Positions 1 to 7,456 of a stretch of 10,752 bases of DNA are shown in pieces (positions within the stretch are counted from its first letter, which is position 1; every line of letters begins with the position of its first letter). The DNA comes from Deltaproteobacteria bacterium. GTDB lineage: Bacteria; Desulfobacterota; GWC2-55-46. The notes under the pieces were generated by a model. It was not told the DNA's origin, did not search any database, and saw only the letters and a list, made by a program, of their open reading frames with translations. The stretch covers positions 1 to 10,752 of the forward strand of contig JACREV010000213.1 of the NCBI GenBank assembly GCA_016218095.1. Reading direction: 5' to 3'. The position numbers were made by a program, and so were the translations under genes.

Positions 1-78
1 GCCTGCCCCGTCCCGGCCCGATGATTATATCATAATACGGCGGAATTCAACATAAAAGCCATGAAAAACAGAATGATT

Positions 79-1797
79 TCATCTGCGCATGAGGGCCCCT
101 GCCCTTTTCAGGAACTCCGGGTCTCCGGGGAAGGCCTCGGCCCCTCTTTCATAGACCGCAAGGGCCTCGGCCACTCTACCTGTCCTCGCATACCCTTCCC
201 CGAGCCTTAGGATGACCTCCCTTAAAAGCTCAGGCCTTTTCGCGAAATAAAGCGCTTTTTCATAGAGCTCTATGGCGTCGTTCACTCGCCCCATGGACTC
301 GTATATCGTCCCGAGATTGAACCCGGCCACGGGGTCCTCGGGCTCAAGCTTAAGGACCTCCTCGTATTCCGCCGTTGCCCGGTCCATGAGGCCGTGCCTC
401 TGGTACGCGTTCGCGAGCACCTTCCTCGTAAGCAAAACCATGGTCGGGTCAGGGTGCGGGCTTTTGAGGTTCAGGTCCAATGCCTTCGAGAGCCTCTCTA
501 TCGCCTCTGCGTCCCTCCCCTCCTTGAAATCGAGGTACCCGAGGGAATGGAGCGCGAGGTAGTTTTCCGGAGACCCTTTGAGCGACTCCCCCCAAAGCGC
601 CCTGTCATCGCGCCAGTTGAGGGACTTTTTGTACGACCAGACCGAGTAAAAGGAAGAGACGACCGCGAGCGCGACGATCAAGAGCGCCTTCTGCCTTGCG
701 GCGGCCTTTTGAAAGACAAGGGCGATAAAGAGCGCGAACCCGACCGACGGGAAGTACAGGTATCTCTCGGCGAACGGCGTCCTGCTTATGGCAGGGGCGT
801 AGAGGGCGGGCAGAAGCGGGACGACGAATATCGCAAGCGCGAGGAGGGACAGCCTGTCGAATCTCTTTCGGAAGGTAACGAAGAAGGCCGCGAGCGCGAC
901 GATGACGGCGATAGAGACTATGAACCCCGCGCCTCCGACGGATACCGGCGAGAAGGGCTGAAGAGGGTAGATTTCTACCGGGAAGACGAGCGCCTTCAGG
1001 TACTCGGCGAAAAGATAGGGCGCGTTCACGAGGAAGTCCGCCCCTTTAAGGTCCGTGTGTATCCGAACGGGCGCGGCTATATGGCCAAGTAACGCGGATT
1101 TGATCCCTATGTAGGCAAGGGCGGCGAAGGCGAAAGGTACATACCTCTTTACGCGGGAGAGGCCCGGCGCCCAACCCTCGCGGAGCGAATCGTAGACATA
1201 CAAAAAGAACGGGAAGATGATCGCGGTCTCCTTCGTGAATACCGCGATGAAATATATGAGGGCCGAAGCGACGAACCCGTAGGCCCTGCCCTCGCCTGCG
1301 TAAACGTAAAAAGATACGAGGCATAGAAAGGTATAGAGCAGCTCGGGGACGCACCCTACCCACGCAACCGCTTCGCTCCCCGCCGGAAGGACCGTAAATA
1401 TGAGAGCGCCCGCGAAGGCGGCAAAGGAGGCCCCTTTCTCTTCCGCGCGGAAGAGCCTCCTTATGAGAAAGAACGAGATGACTGCGTTCGCCGAGTGGAG
1501 GATCACATTCACAAGGTGCCATCCCCAGGGCTCAAGCCCGAAGACGGCGTACTCGGCCATGTAAAACGCCATGAAGAGGGGCCTGTAGGAGATCGCCTGG
1601 TAGTTTGACTCGGCGAAGGCGAAGGTGTGGGAGGTGAATATGTCCTTCAGGTATCTTATATCCGTGATCCAGCGGTTCCTCAATACCTGCTCGGCATCGT
1701 CGTAGACGAAGGAGTTCCACAATGTCGCGTGGTATACGGCAAAGGAGGCCGCTACGAGGGCGAGCGCGAAGAGGAGCGTTTTGAGCCTTCCGTTCAT
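79..1797 (-). CDS. TMTC-like GT-C membrane glycosyltransferase with C-terminal TPRs (last gene of operon)
   Basis: A 572-residue multi-pass membrane protein, predicted to transfer a sugar from a polyprenyl-phosphate donor to a protein on the outer face of the inner membrane. Seen: an N-terminal hydrophobic helix (about 7-26), then FVYDD with the Asp pair at 33-34, the position of the acidic residues of the first external loop in PMT/TMTC GT-C enzymes. Also seen are YRP (71-73), WGWHLVNV (91-98), many hydrophobic segments, KET (189-191) and ERYLYFPS before the last helices. From about 412 to 559 there are four TPR units, with an 8-residue insert after the first. Odd: the HPVHxE-type motif of the family is LPAGSE here (137-142); both histidines are lost and only Pro and Glu remain. 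The ATG forms an ATGA overlap with the stop of the gene upstream, after GGGAG. The closest paralogue in the window is that upstream gene. TPR proteins of this kind are often labelled O-GlcNAc transferase, but the catalytic part here is GT-C. Gene call certain; sugar and acceptor unknown. Confidence 0.85.
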   Translation of the reverse strand: MNGRLKTLLFALALVAASFAVYHATLWNSFVYDDAEQVLRNRWITDIRYLKDIFTSHTFAFAESNYQAISYRPLFMAFYMAEYAVFGLEPWGWHLVNVILHSANAVISFFLIRRLFRAEEKGASFAAFAGALIFTVLPAGSEAVAWVGCVPELLYTFLCLVSFYVYAGEGRAYGFVASALIYFIAVFTKETAIIFPFFLYVYDSLREGWAPGLSRVKRYVPFAFAALAYIGIKSALLGHIAAPVRIHTDLKGADFLVNAPYLFAEYLKALVFPVEIYPLQPFSPVSVGGAGFIVSIAVIVALAAFFVTFRKRFDRLSLLALAIFVVPLLPALYAPAISRTPFAERYLYFPSVGFALFIALVFQKAAARQKALLIVALAVVSSFYSVWSYKKSLNWRDDRALWGESLKGSPENYLALHSLGYLDFKEGRDAEAIERLSKALDLNLKSPHPDPTMVLLTRKVLANAYQRHGLMDRATAEYEEVLKLEPEDPVAGFNLGTIYESMGRVNDAIELYEKALYFAKRPELLREVILRLGEGYARTGRVAEALAVYERGAEAFPGDPEFLKRAGALMRR

Positions 1798-3542
1798 CTC
1801 CCGGTCATCCTCCTTGCGAGCGCGAGTTCCCTTGCGGCCTCCGCGTCATCGGGGTCGAGTTTCAACTCCTCCTCGAAGCTTATCATCGCGTCCTCGTGCA
1901 TGCCGAGGGCCATAAGGGCTTTCCCCATGTTACCGTATATGGTTTTAAGGCCCTCCCTCCTCCAGGGCAGTTCAAGGGCCCTGTTGTACTCGAGGACCGC
2001 CCCCTTCAGGTCTCCGGACGACTGGAGCGCGAGGGCGAGGTTCAGGCGGGCCTCAGGAAGGTCCGGCTTTATCCGTACGGCCTCCCTGAACCTAGGAGCG
2101 GCCTCCTTGTGGAGCCCCTTTTCCGCGTATATCTTTCCGAGATGCAGGTTCGAAAGGACGAGCGTCTTCTCGTCCGGGAACCTTCTCTCCATGTTCATCC
2201 GTATCGATTCCTTGTAGTCGAATATGGCGGCGTCCATATCCCCGGCTATCGCTCGCTCAACCGCGATATTGTGCGATGCGAGATAATTGCCTTCCTGAGA
2301 GACCGCGGACGCGGTCCATATGGATAGGTCGTCCTTCCAGGCGAAGTTCCTCTTTATCGTCGCGTATGAAAAAACGGCGGTAACGGCGAGGAGGATAACG
2401 AGAGCCCCGGCGGCGCGCCCAAACCTCTCCCCTATCATTCGGGACGATACTGCCGCGGCCCCGATCGCGAGAGCGGCCGAAGGCAGATAGGCCTGCCTCT
2501 CGGCAAAGGGGTTCTGGCTGAGTGCGGGTATGTAGAGCGCGGGGAGTATGGCTATCGAGAAAAAGATGAGCGAGAACGCCGCCAGCGGGCGCTTTTTACG
2601 GTAGAAAACGATTCCCCCAATGAGCGAGGAGGTCACGAGCGCGCCGAATAGAAACCTCGGGTCCGCAGTAGACACCGCCGGGTCGAACACCCTGAAGGGC
2701 TCGAACCGATAAGGCAAGACGAGGGCGCGGAGATAATCGGCAAAGAATATGACGGCGTTTAATAGAGCCTTGCCGGCGTCCAGATACGGGTGCATCGTAG
2801 ACGCCGGCGCGAGGCCGCCGAGGAATGATCGCCTGAGGACAAGATAGAGCCCGAGCGCCGCGGCAAACGGCAAATAGCGCCTGAGGTAATCGCCCCTGGA
2901 CTTTGCGGCGAGCCTGTCATAGGCGAATACCACAAGAGGGAGCGTCACGGCCGTCTCTTTAAAAAGAAGGGCGAGGAAGTAGACGACAGCCGGGACTACG
3001 GCTGAGGCGCGCTCTCTTCTTACAGAGATATGGAGCGCGGCGAGGTAGAGCGCCGTGTACGAGAGCTCCGGGACGCAGGCGACCCACGCCACGGGCTCGT
3101 TGTGCGCCGGGTGAGCGGCGAAGAGGAGCGCGGCTATGAACGGGGCGACGAGGCTTACGGACGGCGCCCCCGCCTCCTCGCGGCCTCCTCTTGTCAGTCT
3201 ATCGGCGATGAGGAATACCATTACTACGGAGAAGGCGTGGAGGATGACGTTGACGAGGTGCCAGCCCCAGGGCTTGACCCCGAAGGCCGAGTATTCGAAG
3301 AGATAGGCGAGCATGAAGAGCGGCCTGTACGAGCCGGTCACCTTGAGCTCCGGCTTGAAGCCGTAGACGTGGCTTGTGAGTATCTCGGGCACATTGGCGA
3401 AGGAGGCGAGCCAGCCGTTCTTCTCTATCTGCAGGTGGTCGTCGTAGACGAAGCCGTTGGAAAGGGTATTGGCGTAGACCGCGAAGGAGACGAGCGCGGC
3501 TATCGCGATAAAGAGAAGTTTGAGCCCCCTTTCAGAACGCAT
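1794..3542 (-). CDS. TMTC-like GT-C membrane glycosyltransferase with C-terminal TPRs
   Basis: A 582-residue membrane glycosyltransferase of the same plan as its neighbours. Seen: first helix at about 7-27, NGFVYDD with the Asp pair at 34-35, SYRPLFM (about 71-77), WGWHLVNVILH (about 92-102), HPAHNE (144-149), KET (195-197) and an AERQAYLPS segment where related proteins have ERYLYLPS. This segment has lost the usual Arg-Tyr-Leu order. The C-terminal part (about 419-566) has four TPR units with an 8-residue insert after the first. The unit lengths (34, 8, 35, 34, 37) are the same as in the gene just downstream, so these two look like sister duplicates. The gene starts 6 bases after the stop of the GT2 gene, and the likely Shine-Dalgarno AAGGGG lies inside the end of that gene. 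Its stop overlaps the next start as ATGA. Role by family: transfer of a lipid-linked sugar to secreted or periplasmic protein. The acceptor is not known. Confidence 0.85.
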   Translation of the reverse strand: MRSERGLKLLFIAIAALVSFAVYANTLSNGFVYDDHLQIEKNGWLASFANVPEILTSHVYGFKPELKVTGSYRPLFMLAYLFEYSAFGVKPWGWHLVNVILHAFSVVMVFLIADRLTRGGREEAGAPSVSLVAPFIAALLFAAHPAHNEPVAWVACVPELSYTALYLAALHISVRRERASAVVPAVVYFLALLFKETAVTLPLVVFAYDRLAAKSRGDYLRRYLPFAAALGLYLVLRRSFLGGLAPASTMHPYLDAGKALLNAVIFFADYLRALVLPYRFEPFRVFDPAVSTADPRFLFGALVTSSLIGGIVFYRKKRPLAAFSLIFFSIAILPALYIPALSQNPFAERQAYLPSAALAIGAAAVSSRMIGERFGRAAGALVILLAVTAVFSYATIKRNFAWKDDLSIWTASAVSQEGNYLASHNIAVERAIAGDMDAAIFDYKESIRMNMERRFPDEKTLVLSNLHLGKIYAEKGLHKEAAPRFREAVRIKPDLPEARLNLALALQSSGDLKGAVLEYNRALELPWRREGLKTIYGNMGKALMALGMHEDAMISFEEELKLDPDDAEAARELALARRMTGR

Positions 3543-3548
3543 GGCGGA

Positions 3549-4298
3549 TCAGATCCCCTTGTAGTGGCCTGTAAAATACATCCTGTAGAATATGGCGAGC
3601 GTGTCCATCCCCGCGCGGTAGAGGTCCTTTGTCCTGATCCTGCCCCATTTGGCGACCCTCTGGAAGTTAAGCACTATCGGGGCCTCGGCTATCGTGTAGC
3701 CGAGCCGGTGCGCGTTGGCGAGTATCTCGAGGTCGTAGGCGTACCTTGCGCAGACGACCTTGGGGAATATCCTTTTCAGCACCTCGGCCTTGAAAATCTT
3801 CAGCCCAGTTTGCGTGTCACGGACCGGGAGCTTGAAGAGGAGTTTCAGAGCTATCGCGTATACCCTGCTTATTAACCTTCTGTGGGCGGGGTACTTGAGC
3901 GCGGACGAGGGGTGGTGCTTGGAGCCTATCACGATTTGCGCGCCTTTCTCCTCCATCACCTTGAAGAGCGCCGGTATCTGGGAGGGGTGGAGGTCGAGGT
4001 CGGCGTCAAGGAATGCTACATAGTCTCCCTCGGCGCTCATGAAGCCTTCCTTCAGCGCCCCGCCCTTGCCGCGGTTGACCTTGTAATGGACGACCTTGAT
4101 GTGCGGGTGCGTGCGCGAGGCGGCCAAAGCCTCCGCGTGGGTATTGTCAGAGCTCCCGTCGTCGACGACTATTATCTCGAACGGACCGCCCCATGCCTTT
4201 TCGAGCGTCTCCCATGTCTCGACGACGTTCTTCCGGATGTGCGCGCCCTCGTTGAACGACGGCATTATCACGGAGAGCGTCTTGCCGTTCTTCTTCAT
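3549..4298 (-). CDS. GT2 glycosyltransferase, polyprenyl-phosphate sugar (mannose/glucose) synthase type
   Basis: A 249-residue cytoplasmic GT-A enzyme of family GT2, close in plan to DPM1/dolichyl-phosphate glucosyltransferases. These move a sugar from GDP-mannose or UDP-glucose to a polyprenyl phosphate. Seen: SVIMPSFNEG (9-18), nucleotide-binding IIVVDDGSSDNT (42-53), NRGKGGAL (75-82), metal-binding DAD (98-100), and RDTQTGLKIFK (160-170) followed by AYDLEILANA (187-196), the usual C-terminal block of this subfamily. No obvious transmembrane helix is present, so it would be soluble or held at the membrane surface, unlike DPM enzymes with C-terminal helices. Context: it is embedded among five GT-C genes that need such a lipid-linked donor, and it starts with an ATGA overlap after a GAGGAGAG ribosome site. 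It most likely makes their donor (inference). GDP-mannose versus UDP-glucose cannot be decided by eye. Confidence 0.9.
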   Translation of the reverse strand: MKKNGKTLSVIMPSFNEGAHIRKNVVETWETLEKAWGGPFEIIVVDDGSSDNTHAEALAASRTHPHIKVVHYKVNRGKGGALKEGFMSAEGDYVAFLDADLDLHPSQIPALFKVMEEKGAQIVIGSKHHPSSALKYPAHRRLISRVYAIALKLLFKLPVRDTQTGLKIFKAEVLKRIFPKVVCARYAYDLEILANAHRLGYTIAEAPIVLNFQRVAKWGRIRTKDLYRAGMDTLAIFYRMYFTGHYKGI

Positions 4299-5938
4299 CT
4301 CTCCTCAATCCTTACGCCGGTCATTGATATCTCCGCGAGGGCCTTTGCCGCATCCGCGTAGCCGGGTTTAAGGCGGAGCGCCTCGGAGAACTCGGCGGCG
4401 GCCTCATCGATCAGGAACTCGCCCCTGTATATGAGCCCCAGGTTGTAGTGCGCGTCCGCGGAGCCTGGGTCGAGCCTCAAGACCTCCCTGTAGTGCAGGG
4501 CCGCGTTAATGTTATCACCTTTTTGCTGATAGCACCAAGCGAGATTGAAGTGCGCGTCCTCGTAGTCAGGGGCGGCTTTTATCGCCTCCGTGAACTCGCC
4601 TATGGCCCTATCGAGGTCGCCTCTCTCCTGGTACGCGAGCGCGAGGTTGTAGTGCGCGTATTTGCTCCCAGGCGACTTCTTGACGGTATCGGACCATAGG
4701 GCGAGGTCGTCCTTCCATACGGAGACCCGCTCAAACGAGCTTAAGGCGTAGGCGGTCGTGACGGCTATCGTCATGATGACGGCCGCAACGGAAAAGGCGG
4801 CCTTGAGCTTCCCCCTGAAGACCGCATCAAGTAAAAAACCGACGATTATGCCGAGCCCGGCGGTCGGCAGGTACAAGTACCTGTCAGCTGAGGCCGACGT
4901 GGAGAGCGCCGGGATGTATAAGACCGGAAGGAGCGGAAGCCCTACCATGAGGAGCCCTGAAATAACCGCCCTCTTTCTCCTGAACGCCGCAAGCGCCGCG
5001 GTAAACCCCGCGGCCGCGGCTATCCCCGCAAAGGCGTTCAGGTCAAGCGACTTTATCGTGTGGAGCTCGTAAAGGGCGGATAGGTTCGCCGGGTAGATGA
5101 GCTTCCCCGCGTATTGAAAGACGAGCGGGAATATGTTGATGACGAGCTCGACGCCTGACAAAGGGGCCTGCCTGTGCTCTATGACGCCGCCTATGGCATA
5201 AGTCCTCACAATCATGTAAAGCGCGGCCACCGCGAAAAAGCCCGCCCAATATTTCCATACCCTTCGCCACCTGCCGCTTGATAGATCATACGCGATGACG
5301 AGGGCCGGCAGCACCATGGCGGTCTCTTTGCTAAGGAGCGCAGGGATAAAAGAGGCGAGCGAAATTATATAAAGACCCGGTCTTCCGCCCTCACTGACCC
5401 TCAGATAGAGGTAAAAGGAAAGGAGGAGGAAGAGCGTGAACGTAAGCTCCGTTACAGCCGATACCCACGCCACGGGCTCCGCGTTCACGGGATGGAGCGC
5501 GAATAAAAGGGCGGCGAAGAACGGCGCAAGTAAAGACGGGGCCTCAGCCCTTCCGCCGACCTGGGCCCCTTCGTCGGCGGGCTTGAGCAGGCGCGATACT
5601 ACTCCGAATACGAGTAATCCGTTTATCGCGTGCAGGGAGACGTTCACGAGGTGCCATCCCCAGGCTTTGAAACCGAATGCGAGGTACGACGCCATGAACG
5701 AAAGATGGAGCATCGGCCTGTACGTGTTCGAGGTATAGCCGGAGTACGACCAGAGGGAGGACGAGAGTATCTCGGGTATGTAACGGGGGTCCGTTATCCA
5801 TGGGTTCTTAAGCACCTGCGTGTGGTCGTCGTAGACAAACCCGTTTTGAAGCGCAGGGGAAAAGACCGCGACGGTTATGACGACCGCGAGCGCCGCAAGC
5901 ACCACCCTCGATATCGATGCGCTCAGCCTCCCCATCAC
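4295..5938 (-). CDS. TMTC-like GT-C membrane glycosyltransferase with three TPRs
   Basis: A 547-residue multi-pass membrane protein with a C-terminal TPR tail. Seen: first helix at about 11-30, NGFVYDD with Asp pair 37-38, NTYRPM (about 71-76), AWGWHLVNV (about 92-100), HPVNAE (149-154), KET (204-206), and ADRYLYLPT near the last membrane helices. Then three regular 34-residue TPR units at about 426-527, each with the Y-N-L-A/G and A-x-x-x-Y/F signature, and a short acidic tail. Start choice: the long frame begins at GTG (5936-5938) immediately followed by ATG (5933-5935). The stop of the upstream gene overlaps both, and the GGAGGAG ribosome site sits better spaced for the ATG, so the true start may be one codon later. 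The 3' end overlaps the GT2 gene by ATGA. Predicted role: a polyprenyl-P-sugar dependent protein glycosyltransferase, with TPRs as substrate or partner platform; specificity unknown. Confidence 0.85.
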   Translation of the reverse strand: MMGRLSASISRVVLAALAVVITVAVFSPALQNGFVYDDHTQVLKNPWITDPRYIPEILSSSLWSYSGYTSNTYRPMLHLSFMASYLAFGFKAWGWHLVNVSLHAINGLLVFGVVSRLLKPADEGAQVGGRAEAPSLLAPFFAALLFALHPVNAEPVAWVSAVTELTFTLFLLLSFYLYLRVSEGGRPGLYIISLASFIPALLSKETAMVLPALVIAYDLSSGRWRRVWKYWAGFFAVAALYMIVRTYAIGGVIEHRQAPLSGVELVINIFPLVFQYAGKLIYPANLSALYELHTIKSLDLNAFAGIAAAAGFTAALAAFRRKRAVISGLLMVGLPLLPVLYIPALSTSASADRYLYLPTAGLGIIVGFLLDAVFRGKLKAAFSVAAVIMTIAVTTAYALSSFERVSVWKDDLALWSDTVKKSPGSKYAHYNLALAYQERGDLDRAIGEFTEAIKAAPDYEDAHFNLAWCYQQKGDNINAALHYREVLRLDPGSADAHYNLGLIYRGEFLIDEAAAEFSEALRLKPGYADAAKALAEISMTGVRIEER

Positions 5939-7452
5939 TCCTCCATCGCCTTAAGCGCCCTTGCCCTCGCGAGCGCTTCAGTTGCCAGAGCGAAGTCAGG
6001 GTTGAGACTCAATGCCGCCGAGAGCTCGGAGTCCGCCTCGTCGAACATGTACAGGTCGGTATAGATGAGCCCGAGGTTGTAATGGGCGTCTGCCGCGCCA
6101 TTTGGAGAGAGGCGGATAGCCTCCCTGTAGTGCTCTATCGCGGACCTCGCGTCCCCCTTCGTCCGGCTCGACCACGCGAAGTTGTAGTGGACGTGCGCGC
6201 TCCTCGGGGACTTCTCAAGCGCGTCTGCCCAGAGGGTATAGTCCTCCCTCCAGACGGCGCTTCTCTTGAAAGAGGCGACGGCGTATGAGGAGAGGAGCGC
6301 GAGAGAACACGCTGAGACGGCGATAAGCCTGATCGCTCCCGGGCGTTTGATGACCGCAAGGGCGACGGACGCGGCGATTATGGCAAAACCAGCCGTCGGC
6401 AGATACAGATACCTGTCCGCGGCCGCCGATGTCGAGAGGGCAGGGATATATAAGACCGGGAGGATCGGCAGGGCGGTCCAGATGAGGGCGAGCCTTACGG
6501 GTCTATGCCTGATGAACGCAACGGCGATGAAGAAGGCCGCGGTCGCGGCCATCCCCGCCATGACCCTCTGGTCGCCGAAAGAGCGCGCCGGGTAGAACTC
6601 GTAGATGATGCTAAGCCCCGACGGATAGACGAGCTTCGAGAGATAATGCGTAATAAGCGGGAATATGTTTATAAAGGCCTCATAGGCGCTGAATGCTATC
6701 TTCTTTTCATGCACAAGCGCGCCGACGGCGTATGTCCTTATGACCATATACAGGACCGCCGTGCCGAAGAATATCGCGTAATTGAACGCCCTCTTGAAGA
6801 CCTTTCCGCCGTCATCGACGAGGTCTGAGGCGAAGAGGAGCGCGGGGAGTATTATCGCCGTCTCCTTGACAAGGAGCGCGAGAAAATAGAGGAGCGCCGA
6901 GACGCCGACCTTCTTGAGAGAGTCCCTCCCGCCCCTTGCATAGAGCCGGAAGGCGGCGAGAAATAAAGCGGTAAACAGGAGCTCCGCCTGCGCGGATGCC
7001 CAGTTGGCGACCTCTGAATTTATCGTATGGAGCGTAAAGACAAGGGCGGCGAGGAGCGGGGGCAAAGACCTGTAACGGAAGCCGCGCCCCGCGTCATACT
7101 TGGCAAACAGCATCGATGCTATCCCGTAAAGGAGACAGCCGTTCAGCGCAAGCAAAGATACGTTCACGAGGTGAAAGCCCCAGGGGGAACCGAGCCCGAA
7201 TACGAAGTTCTCGGCCATGAATACGATGAAGAGGAGCGGCCTGTAGGTGTTCGACGCGGAGCGCGCAGGGTCGGCGAATACCGTCGAAGACGTGAGGATA
7301 TCCGGGATGCGCGCGGCCTCCCTTATCCACTCGTTCGCGAGTATGATGTGGTTGTCGTCGTAGACGAAGCCGTTCCTGAGCGTCTGTCCGTAGACCGCGA
7401 AAGCGGCCAAGACGATGACGAGGGCCGGGACGATCGTATCTGACCTTTTCAT
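5935..7452 (-). CDS. TMTC-like GT-C membrane glycosyltransferase with two TPRs
   Basis: A 505-residue member, the shortest of the five. Seen: first helix at about 6-25, NGFVYDD with Asp pair 32-33, NTYRPL (68-73), SPWGFHLVNV (about 89-98), HTINSE (142-147) in place of HPVHxE, KET (196-198), ADRYLYLPT, and a final WREDYTLW segment that leads from the membrane domain to the TPRs. Only two TPR units follow (about 419-487), the first weak (FAWSSRTKGD), and then a short helical tail. It starts 4 bases after the stop of the 634-residue gene; the ribosome site GAGG overlaps that stop, which suggests coupled translation. The shared ADRYLYLPT segment groups it with the gene just downstream. Predicted to glycosylate exported protein from a lipid-linked donor; with so few TPRs its acceptor choice may differ from its paralogues. 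The family call is firm, the function inferred. Confidence 0.85.
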   Translation of the reverse strand: MKRSDTIVPALVIVLAAFAVYGQTLRNGFVYDDNHIILANEWIREAARIPDILTSSTVFADPARSASNTYRPLLFIVFMAENFVFGLGSPWGFHLVNVSLLALNGCLLYGIASMLFAKYDAGRGFRYRSLPPLLAALVFTLHTINSEVANWASAQAELLFTALFLAAFRLYARGGRDSLKKVGVSALLYFLALLVKETAIILPALLFASDLVDDGGKVFKRAFNYAIFFGTAVLYMVIRTYAVGALVHEKKIAFSAYEAFINIFPLITHYLSKLVYPSGLSIIYEFYPARSFGDQRVMAGMAATAAFFIAVAFIRHRPVRLALIWTALPILPVLYIPALSTSAAADRYLYLPTAGFAIIAASVALAVIKRPGAIRLIAVSACSLALLSSYAVASFKRSAVWREDYTLWADALEKSPRSAHVHYNFAWSSRTKGDARSAIEHYREAIRLSPNGAADAHYNLGLIYTDLYMFDEADSELSAALSLNPDFALATEALARARALKAMEE

Positions 7453-7456
7453 TATC

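Noticed and set aside
24..50. Possible leftward promoter after the operon (TTGAAT and TATAAT on the minus strand)
   Set aside because: The -10 is perfect but the spacer is only 15 bases and the gene it would serve is outside the window.
1..78. Possible transcription terminator of the operon
   Set aside because: The only symmetry after the stop is a short AT-rich ATTAT/ATAAT pair with no GC stem or T-run in the right place; the transcript may continue to the left.
394..1092. Plus-strand open frame of 232 codons opposite the 572-residue gene
   Set aside because: Highly charged, low-complexity translation typical of the antisense of GC-rich genes; the opposite strand has clear conserved glycosyltransferase motifs.
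3030..3875. Plus-strand open frame of 281 codons spanning the 582-residue and GT2 genes
   Set aside because: It crosses two well-supported genes on the other strand and its protein is a run of Arg, Glu, Gly and Val with no domain features.
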